In this document: piece after piece, positions 1 to 5,801 of the stretch
Layout: every line of letters begins with the position of its first letter
Position numbering within the stretch: position 1 is the first letter of the stretch
NCBI GenBank assembly: GCA_938045195.1
Contig: CALINC010000075.1
Location: forward strand, 1 to 24,136
Direction of reading: 5' to 3'
DNA: 24,136 bases
Source of the DNA: an uncultured Treponema sp.
GTDB taxonomy: Bacteria; Spirochaetota; Spirochaetia; Treponematales; Treponemataceae
The notes under the pieces: model-generated
The model's database searches: none
Seen by the model: the letters and a program-made list of their open reading frames with translations, nothing else
Told to the model about the DNA's origin: nothing
Translations under genes and position numbers: made by a program

Positions 1-1514
1 TAAATTTTGAACTTACCGAACAAAACGAATTTCAAAACGATTTAAATTCAATCAAACAATTTGAACGCTTTATAGTTTTTTCTCACAGCGATTTTATGAG
101 AAAAACCGGAACCTCTGTAGGAGGATTTATAGGAGCAGGAGCAGCCTTGTATTTTTTTATAGGTCTTTTTAATTCCCAAGGATTTATGGGGCTTTCAGGA
201 GCATTTATAAATTCAGCCTTTTTAGTTCTTTTGATAGCCTTTAATATAATTTCTTTTTATTTGGCAAAATATATTTATAAAAAATTCGGAGACCATATTT
301 CGGGAGAAGTCAAAAAAAGTGCCCGTTATATAAAATCTTATATGAATTTAATTTATGATTATAGGACGGGAAAGGATATTAGATTATATGATAAGGCCTT
401 AGCCGAAAAATACACAGGCACCTATCTTGCAATGCAGAAAAGTACTCATGATTTTATGGCAAAGTTTTTTTCCCGTACTATAGGGTCAGCTAAACTCCTC
501 GAAGGCTCTCTTTTGCTTTTAGTTTTCTTATTTGTAGGTTTAAAAGCCGTTTACGGTTCCATTGCCTTGAGTGAAGTCTTTTTTTTCATAGGAGCTATAA
601 ATGTTTTTTCGGCTCAAGTATCTGAAGCTATGGACGGATTAACTACTCTTGTTGCTTCGGATAAGTCCCGAGAAAAATTATTAAACTTTCTCGATATAGA
701 CGAAAAAAAATACTCAGGAAAACTTTCCATAAAAAAAGACGAACCAATCGTATTTGAATTAAAAAATATAAGTTTTAAATATCCCGATCGGGATAAATAT
801 GCCCTTAAAAATATAAACCTAAAAATAGATTCAAGTCAAAAACTTGCAATGGTCGGTAAAAACGGATCGGGAAAAACTACTCTTATAAAATTGCTTGTAA
901 GGCTCTACGAGCCGACTGAAGGAGAAATACTTTTAAACGGAGTAAACATAAAAGAATATGATTATGATGAGTACATAGATGTGTTCTCGGTTGTCTTTCA
1001 AGACTTTAAATTACTGTCTCTTAAATTAGGCGAAAATGTTTCCGCCTCAAGTTCTTATGACGAAAAAAAGGTTGCCGATGCTCTTTTAAAAACGGGTATG
1101 GAAGATTTTTATAAAAAGCATGGAGGCGAAGCCTATCTATATCAAAACTTTGACATAGGAGGAATTGAAGCATCCGGCGGAGAAGCTCAAAAAATTGCAA
1201 TGGCACGCGCAATTTATCACGGAGGCAAAATCTTTATTTTGGATGAACCTACGGCAGCCCTCGATCCTATTTCGGAAGCAGAGATTTATTCTCATTTTGA
1301 TAATATAACTTCAAAAAATACTGCAATCTATATTTCGCACCGGCTTTCATCTTGTAAGTTCTGCGATAAAATTGCCGTTATGGATGAAGGCAGTCTTGTT
1401 CAATACGGAAATCATAATGAGCTCGTTTCCGATGTAAACGGCAAGTACTATGAACTTTGGAATGCACAAGCAAAATACTATCAAGAGGACGAAAATACGG
1501 ATAAAAGTTTTTAA
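1..1514 (+). CDS. ABC exporter, membrane domain fused to ATPase (5' partial)
   Basis: The reading frame is open from the window edge (codons from position 3) through the Met at 96, so the true start lies upstream and 96 is internal. Numbered from that Met, residues 1-200 hold hydrophobic helices (about 10-30, 37-60, 135-175) of an ABC exporter membrane domain. Residues 215-470 are the nucleotide-binding domain: Walker A GKNGSGKTT (about 254-262), Q-loop VFQDF (about 300), Walker B IFILDEP (about 379-385), D-loop AALD and H-loop ISHR (about 413-416). The signature is ASGGEAQ rather than LSGGQ, a modest deviation. Family knowledge: such half-transporters dimerise and export lipids, peptides or drugs. 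The substrate cannot be read from sequence. A partner half-transporter may lie upstream, outside the window. No terminator is obvious before the next gene. Confidence 0.9.
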   Translation, partial: NFELTEQNEFQNDLNSIKQFERFIVFSHSDFMRKTGTSVGGFIGAGAALYFFIGLFNSQGFMGLSGAFINSAFLVLLIAFNIISFYLAKYIYKKFGDHISGEVKKSARYIKSYMNLIYDYRTGKDIRLYDKALAEKYTGTYLAMQKSTHDFMAKFFSRTIGSAKLLEGSLLLLVFLFVGLKAVYGSIALSEVFFFIGAINVFSAQVSEAMDGLTTLVASDKSREKLLNFLDIDEKKYSGKLSIKKDEPIVFELKNISFKYPDRDKYALKNINLKIDSSQKLAMVGKNGSGKTTLIKLLVRLYEPTEGEILLNGVNIKEYDYDEYIDVFSVVFQDFKLLSLKLGENVSASSSYDEKKVADALLKTGMEDFYKKHGGEAYLYQNFDIGGIEASGGEAQKIAMARAIYHGGKIFILDEPTAALDPISEAEIYSHFDNITSKNTAIYISHRLSSCKFCDKIAVMDEGSLVQYGNHNELVSDVNGKYYELWNAQAKYYQEDENTDKSF

Positions 1515-1526
1515 ATTTCCATCCAA

Positions 1527-1555
1527 TTGACTACTTACATATCCTCTATTATAAT
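1527..1555 (+). promoter_or_regulatory. Sigma70-like promoter for the J-domain gene
   Basis: TTGACT (1527-1532), 17 nt spacer, perfect TATAAT (1550-1555). Only 7 nt (1556-1562) separate the -10 box from the ATG at 1563, so transcription would start at or next to the start codon. There is no purine-rich ribosome-binding site. Confidence 0.6.
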
Positions 1556-1562
1556 TATTCTT

Positions 1563-2189
1563 ATGACATCACAGGACAGTTTTAAGGATGATATAAAAAA
1601 ATTTATTACAATAGCACACAGTATTCCAAAAGAAGAAATAAAAAAAGAATATTATACTCTTGTAAAAAAATATCATCCCGATATGTATACAAACAATAAG
1701 ACTCAATATGATAAATACATGATGATTTTAAATCATGTGTATTCAAATATAAAAACAAACTGCAAGAGCGAATCTAAAATAATAAGTGATGAATATGAAA
1801 AAATGAAAGTAAATGGAAAATATAAATTTATTAACAGAGATAAAAAAGCCGAACATGTTTCGGACAAGTCTCTTTTTCTATATAAAATGGGATTAGATAA
1901 AATTTTTTGGTCAAGGGATTATCTTTGTACACATCCTTTGTCGGAAGGCTTCGGTGATGAAATCGTAGTTGAAATATCTCAAGCTCTTTATCAGGCTATT
2001 AAGTATTTAACGGACTCCATCAAAATAGGAAAAAACAATAATTGGATAAATGAAGCAAAAGAAAAAATTCAATGGGCATATGAAATGAATAGCCGCATTA
2101 CAAAAAATTTATACGATATGAATTTTACTAAAATTTTGAGTATTAGGCAAGCTGCCCTGCCGGCTACAATAGTCTTAGAAGCTGTTTAA
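1563..2189 (+). CDS. Small J-domain (DnaJ-like) protein
   Basis: 208 residues from ATG 1563. A TTG at 1527 would add 12 residues but lies inside the -35 box, so ATG 1563 is preferred. Residues about 8-70 resemble a J domain: helix I-II with KKEYYTLVKKYHPD, and the diagnostic HPD tripeptide at 38-40. Family knowledge: HPD stimulates Hsp70 (DnaK) ATPase activity. The Gly/Phe linker, zinc-finger and C-terminal client domains of DnaJ are absent. The remaining 140 residues are charged, helical and not recognised, so this is a J-domain co-chaperone of unknown client rather than DnaJ itself. It is convergent with gatA, with 54 nt between the stop codons. It seems to have its own promoter and not to depend on the upstream transporter. 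Confidence 0.75.
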   Translation: MTSQDSFKDDIKKFITIAHSIPKEEIKKEYYTLVKKYHPDMYTNNKTQYDKYMMILNHVYSNIKTNCKSESKIISDEYEKMKVNGKYKFINRDKKAEHVSDKSLFLYKMGLDKIFWSRDYLCTHPLSEGFGDEIVVEISQALYQAIKYLTDSIKIGKNNNWINEAKEKIQWAYEMNSRITKNLYDMNFTKILSIRQAALPATIVLEAV

Positions 2190-2243
2190 CTAAAACGCTT
2201 CCTATTTTTGCCTTGTCCGTCAATTACAATTATTTTCAAAGTA

Positions 2244-3695
2244 TTACCGCTCTTCCCAAGATTTTGCAAGTTTTAAAATTCTTTCTTCCGAAAATCGTCC
2301 ACCGCAAAACTGAATGCCTACCGGCAATCCTGCTTTTGTTTTTCCTGCCGGAATCGAAAGCGATGCCGTCCGCGAAAGATTTACGAAAGTTGTAAATAAA
2401 TCGGAAAGATACATAGCAATAGGGTCGTTTACTTTTTCATTTAATTTAAAAGCTGCCGTCGGGCTTGTCGGGCAAATGATAAAATCATATTGAGCCAAAA
2501 CGTTATTTATATCGTTTTCGATTTTTGCACGGACGTTCAAACTTTTTTCGTAACAATCACCTGAATATTCTTTTGAAAGAACATAATTGCCGGTTATAAT
2601 TCTACGTTTAACTTCGGGGCCGAAACCTTTATTTCTTGTTTGTACATAAAGTTCATCATACCCCTTACCGTTATCTTCTCTAACACCGTATCGTATACCA
2701 TCGATGCGCGAAAGATTACTTGCTGCTTCCGAAAGGGCAAGAGTATAATATGTTGGAATTGACGCTTCCAAAACAGGAATGGAAACTTCTTCAATCTTTG
2801 CACCCAAACCGGACAGCCAAGCGCAAACTTCATCGAAGATTTTTTTTACTTCAGAATCCAAACCTTCCGTTTTCATAAATTCAACAGGAACTGCAAATTT
2901 CATTTTTGCAATTTCTTTTATTGAATACGAGTGTAAATTTAAAAGTGAAGAAAAATCAGCATCTTCAGATGTTTCGTCCATTGCATCTTTACCGCACATA
3001 ACAGCCAATCCCAAACCTATATCGGAGGCTTCTTTTCCAAAAAGACCGACTTGGTCGAGCGATGAACTAAAGGCGGCAACTCCATATCGGCTGAAAAGCC
3101 CATACGTCGGCTTAAGCCCATACACTCCGCAATAAGAAGCCGGAAGCCTCACGGAGCCTCCTGTTTCCGTACCTAATGCAAAAGGTGCCTGATTCCCTGC
3201 TACAACAGCTGCCGAACCGCCAGAACTTCCGCCCGGCGTACGTGTCCTGTCTATGGGATTATGCGACGGTCCATAACAGGAAAATTCTGTGGAAGACCCC
3301 ATTGCAAGTTCGTCCATATTAACTCTGCCCATTAAAACCGCCCCGGCATTTAAAAGCCGCGTAATGACAGTTGCGTTATAAGGCGCATAATAATTACGTA
3401 AAGCATTACTACAGCAAGTACATAGCTTTCCTTTAATTGAAATATTATCTTTTATCGCAATCGGAAGACCTAAAAGAGGTTTTTCATCAAAAGAAACTCC
3501 TGCGGCAATCAAGCCGTCAGCATTTTTTGCGTTCTCTTCCGCATCGTCAAAAAATTCTAAAAAACCGTTCAATGGAATTTCGTGTTTTAAATCCGCTTCG
3601 TACTCTGCTTTAAAAGCCCGTAAAATTTCGAGTGATGTAAGTTCTTTCGATTTTAATTTATCCCGTAATTGAGTAAAAGTTAAATTTGTTATCAT
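2244..3695 (-). CDS. gatA: Aspartyl/glutamyl-tRNA amidotransferase subunit A
   Basis: 483 residues, a normal GatA length. It is the amidase subunit of GatCAB, which frees ammonia from Gln/Asn and delivers it to mischarged Glu-tRNA(Gln) or Asp-tRNA(Asn). The amidase signature is clear: IKDN with Lys82, TPGGSSGGSAA with Ser157, and ETGGSVRLPAS with Ser181. These match the Lys-cisSer-Ser triad of the family with equal spacing. The start at 3695 has an AGGGG ribosome-binding site embedded in the end of gatC, and only 2 nt separate the gatC stop from this ATG, so the two are co-translated or coupled. gatB, the tRNA-binding kinase subunit, does not follow. The next gene is convergent, so gatB must lie elsewhere. 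No terminator hairpin is evident after the stop. Confidence 0.97.
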   Translation of the reverse strand: MITNLTFTQLRDKLKSKELTSLEILRAFKAEYEADLKHEIPLNGFLEFFDDAEENAKNADGLIAAGVSFDEKPLLGLPIAIKDNISIKGKLCTCCSNALRNYYAPYNATVITRLLNAGAVLMGRVNMDELAMGSSTEFSCYGPSHNPIDRTRTPGGSSGGSAAVVAGNQAPFALGTETGGSVRLPASYCGVYGLKPTYGLFSRYGVAAFSSSLDQVGLFGKEASDIGLGLAVMCGKDAMDETSEDADFSSLLNLHSYSIKEIAKMKFAVPVEFMKTEGLDSEVKKIFDEVCAWLSGLGAKIEEVSIPVLEASIPTYYTLALSEAASNLSRIDGIRYGVREDNGKGYDELYVQTRNKGFGPEVKRRIITGNYVLSKEYSGDCYEKSLNVRAKIENDINNVLAQYDFIICPTSPTAAFKLNEKVNDPIAMYLSDLFTTFVNLSRTASLSIPAGKTKAGLPVGIQFCGGRFSEERILKLAKSWEER

Positions 3696-3697
3696 TT

Positions 3698-4006
3698 TTA
3701 TGCCCCTGAGCCTAAAACTTTAGGTACCCTAAAATAATTATCCATATATTCGGAAGTCATTTTTTTTAAATCGGTTTGACTGACTCCGCTTTTTATTTCG
3801 TTTGACCTCAATTCCTGTTCCGTATGCAGTGTATACATAGAAGTCCCGAAATCCGGATCGGCAAATTTATCCAAGATTTTAAAATAGCCGACTAAGTTAT
3901 TTATCTGCGCAGAAAAGATTTCGCTTTCTTTTTTTTCGGCAGACAGCCGGGATAAATATAAAAGAGAGAAAAAAGTTTCATTAGAAATTTTATTATTATT
4001 TTCCAT
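3698..4006 (-). CDS. gatC: Aspartyl/glutamyl-tRNA amidotransferase subunit C
   Basis: 102 residues, as expected for GatC, the small subunit that wraps around GatA and holds the GatA-GatB interface. Recognition rests on the helical N-terminus followed by LYLSRLSAEKKE and the C-terminal YFRVPKVL ending typical of GatC, plus position directly upstream of gatA. The start at 4006 has no Shine-Dalgarno sequence. A possible promoter ends 11 nt upstream, so the leader would be very short. Confidence 0.93.
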   Translation of the reverse strand: MENNNKISNETFFSLLYLSRLSAEKKESEIFSAQINNLVGYFKILDKFADPDFGTSMYTLHTEQELRSNEIKSGVSQTDLKKMTSEYMDNYFRVPKVLGSGA

Positions 4007-4007
4007 A

Positions 4008-4025
4008 GATAAAATTCATTTTATC
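4008..4025. repeat. Perfect palindrome in front of gatC
   Basis: GATAAAAT-TC-ATTTTATC: two 8-bp arms with a 2-nt centre, starting 1 nt from the gatC ATG and overlapping its candidate -10 box. It could be an operator for a dimeric repressor. In an AT-rich genome it may also be chance. Confidence 0.4.
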
Positions 4026-4046
4026 ATAAAAAAGAAATATATGGAA
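4018..4046 (-). promoter_or_regulatory. Candidate gatCA promoter
   Basis: Reading the minus strand, TTCCAT (4046-4041), a 17 nt spacer and TAAAAT (4023-4018) are followed 11 nt later by the gatC ATG. The -35 match is partial. The -10 box lies inside the palindrome at 4008-4025. Confidence 0.4.
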
Positions 4047-4112
4047 GTAGGATAACAAGGCTTACACGGGAATCAATTTTGCTAAAAACCGTTACCGTTT
4101 ATACCTATCACT

Positions 4113-4140
4113 TTCACAATCCGCTGATTTAGGTTATAAT
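4113..4140 (+). promoter_or_regulatory. Sigma70-like promoter in the gatC / HD-GYP gap
   Basis: TTCACA (4113-4118), 16 nt spacer, perfect TATAAT (4135-4140). Seven nt later an ATG (4148) opens a 41-codon frame. It could drive that frame, the decayed gene behind it, or read on toward 4401. Confidence 0.4.
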
Positions 4141-4147
4141 ACAGTCA

Positions 4148-4273
4148 ATGAAGCCGAAAATCAACATACCCCGACGCAGAGCGTACGTTGTGCAGCAACA
4201 GGGTATTAAATCCTCCGCACGAATAAAGCGGATGCACGGCAAAGTTGATGAAAGGTACGAATTATCCGATTAG
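4148..4273 (+). CDS. Unassigned 41-residue frame
   Basis: ATG 4148 to TAG 4271-4273. The product is basic, with an N-terminal MKPKINIPRRR and ending near ERYELSD. No family is recognised. It is listed because a promoter with a -10 box ends 7 nt upstream of its ATG, the same geometry as three neighbouring genes. Against it, a decayed nuclease-like C-terminus overlaps it in another frame (4227-4325), so the frame may be an accident within a pseudogene. Confidence 0.2.
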   Translation: MKPKINIPRRRAYVVQQQGIKSSARIKRMHGKVDERYELSD

Positions 4274-4325
4274 TGATATTTGCACAATATCGGGACTTCC
4301 CGTTGAAGAAATTGAAGAGTTTTAA
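4227..4325 (+). pseudogene. C-terminal remnant of an Rpn / PD-(D/E)XK-type protein
   Basis: In the frame ending at TAA 4323-4325 the translation contains AKLMKG followed by SDICTISGLPVEEIEEF. This matches the common C-terminal signature of Rpn-family (PD-(D/E)XK nuclease, transposase_31-like) proteins: Ala-Lys-Leu-hydrophobic-x-x-Gly, then Ile-x-x-x-[TS]-Gly-Leu-[SP]-x-Glu-Glu-Ile. An in-frame stop at 4224-4226 and the absence of any catalytic domain upstream show that only the tail is left. The rest of the 4026-4400 gap contains no recognisable gene. A 57-codon open stretch at 4051-4221 has no start codon or family I know. Confidence 0.55.
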
Positions 4326-4364
4326 ACTTAAACGGTTAATTACTTATTGATTTTTCCCATAAAC

Positions 4365-4393
4365 TAGACACGGTAATAATAATATAATATAAT
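4365..4393 (+). promoter_or_regulatory. Sigma70-like promoter for the HD-GYP gene
   Basis: TAGACA (4365-4370), 17 nt spacer, TATAAT (4388-4393), one of two overlapping TATAAT boxes here. The -10 box ends 7 nt before the ATG at 4401, implying a leaderless or nearly leaderless transcript. Confidence 0.6.
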
Positions 4394-4400
4394 ATGGATA

Positions 4401-5663
4401 ATGAGTGTAAATAAAAATTTAAAAAATATTAAAAATCTTTCACGTGAAGAAATACTCTTAAAGATAATTGATACGGAAGCTCTTTTACATACAATACAGG
4501 ATGTCGATATTCTTTTAGAGCAAATCCTTGCCGCAGCGAGAAGCGTAGTACGTGCCGATGCCGGTTCAATCTATATTGCAAAAGACAACAGATTATATAT
4601 TCATTATGCGCAAAACGATACGCTTCAAAAAAGGCTTCCTCCGGGTCAAAAATTGCCTTATGTACTTTTTGACTTCCCCATAGATAATTCTACTATAGCA
4701 GGCTGCGCAGCCAATACTCAAAAACTTATAAATATACCGGACGTGTATAATATTGACCCCAAAAAGCCCTATAAATTCGGGAAGGATATGGACATAGCAA
4801 CGGGCTATAAAACGGTTTCAAATTTGACAATACCTTTACTTACAATGTCAGGGATGCTTTTAGGCGTGTTGCAGGTTTTAAACGCCATTGATGAAAACGG
4901 ACACGCAAAAGCTTTCACAACCGATGATGAAATTTATTTAAGCCATTTTGCGTCTAATGCCGGTATTGCACTTGAACATGCCTTTTTAACTCGCTCTATG
5001 ATTATGCGCATGATTAAAATGGCAGAACTGAGAGACCCGAAAGAAACGGGAATGCATGTAAATAGAGTAGCAAGTTATTCTGTAGAAATTTATGACCGCT
5101 GGGCATTTAATAATTCCATTCCTGAAGAAGAACAAAGCCGTTTTAGAGATTCGCTTAAAATAGCGGCGATGCTCCATGATGTTGGAAAAGTTGCAATTTC
5201 GGATATGATTTTGAAAAAGCCCGGAAAATTAACCGATGAAGAATTTGCTATAATGCAGACGCATACGTGGCTCGGTTCAAAATTGTTTAACTGCGGAGAA
5301 TCTTATTTGGACGGGCTTGCAAGCGATATTGCATTAGGGCATCACGAAAACTGGGACGGCACCGGTTATCCGGGGTATATAGATGTAGAAACGGGAAAGC
5401 CGCTTAAAATAAATAAAAAAACGGGTAAAGCACAAGGAAAAGCCGGCAAAGAAATTCCTCTCGGCGCACGGATAGTGGCTCTTGCCGATGTGTATGATGC
5501 GCTGTCTTCAAAGCGTGCATATAAAGAGCCGTGGACTGAAGAAAAAATTCTTGACGAAATAAAAAATATGTCGGGTATTAAATTTGACCCCGAACTTATA
5601 AAAGCCTTTTTTGAAATTTTGCCGCGTATTCATGCAATAAAAAAACGTTTTGCAGATAAATAA
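4401..5663 (+). CDS. GAF domain + HD-GYP cyclic-di-GMP phosphodiesterase
   Basis: 420 residues, with no signal peptide or membrane segment, so cytoplasmic. Residues about 25-195 form a GAF sensory domain. Residues about 200-410 form an HD-GYP domain with AAMLHDVGK (His259-Asp260), HHENWDGTGYP (314-324) and ARIVALADVYDALSSKR. Family knowledge: HD-GYP proteins hydrolyse cyclic di-GMP using a bi- or trinuclear metal site, and the His/Asp and GYP residues are intact here. Between GYP and the usual following Ile-Pro there is an extra lysine- and glycine-rich loop of about 20 residues (325-350). The start at 4401 is the only Met in the N-terminal region and lacks a ribosome-binding site. The gene lies 138 nt upstream of cheA on the same strand, suggesting c-di-GMP control of motility. 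The ligand of the GAF domain is unknown. Confidence 0.92.
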   Translation: MSVNKNLKNIKNLSREEILLKIIDTEALLHTIQDVDILLEQILAAARSVVRADAGSIYIAKDNRLYIHYAQNDTLQKRLPPGQKLPYVLFDFPIDNSTIAGCAANTQKLINIPDVYNIDPKKPYKFGKDMDIATGYKTVSNLTIPLLTMSGMLLGVLQVLNAIDENGHAKAFTTDDEIYLSHFASNAGIALEHAFLTRSMIMRMIKMAELRDPKETGMHVNRVASYSVEIYDRWAFNNSIPEEEQSRFRDSLKIAAMLHDVGKVAISDMILKKPGKLTDEEFAIMQTHTWLGSKLFNCGESYLDGLASDIALGHHENWDGTGYPGYIDVETGKPLKINKKTGKAQGKAGKEIPLGARIVALADVYDALSSKRAYKEPWTEEKILDEIKNMSGIKFDPELIKAFFEILPRIHAIKKRFADK

Positions 5664-5703
5664 TAAAGCGATTTTTTTTGTGCTGATAATTTTGTGCCGA
5701 TAA
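5664..5703 (+). promoter_or_regulatory. Sigma28-like (FliA) promoter element(s) before cheA
   Basis: GCTGATAA (5682-5689) and exact GCCGATAA (5696-5703), the bacterial sigma28 -10 consensus, form a 14-nt-spaced direct repeat. TAAAGCGA (5664-5671) resembles the sigma28 -35 (TAAA...) and sits 14 nt before the first -10 copy, measured from TAAA, against a consensus of 15. The second, perfect copy lacks a correctly spaced TAAA. Start would be about 5697-5711, giving a leader of roughly 90-105 nt. Confidence 0.45.
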
Positions 5704-5767
5704 CTAAAAAAAAAGAGAAAAAACATACATTTTTTTAGATAAAATCGTAAAAAACGCAATTCCCGTC

Positions 5768-5795
5768 TTGACTAATCTCCAAAATAGTATAAAAT
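5768..5795 (+). promoter_or_regulatory. Sigma70-like promoter for cheA
   Basis: TTGACT (5768-5773), 16 nt spacer, TAAAAT (5790-5795). The -10 box ends 6 nt before the cheA ATG (5802). The intervening bases (AGAAGT) are a poor ribosome-binding site. Confidence 0.55.
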
Positions 5796-5801
5796 AGAAG
5801 T

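Noticed and set aside
2190..2243. Terminator between the J-domain gene and gatA
   Set aside because: No stem of useful length is found in this 54-nt convergent gap.
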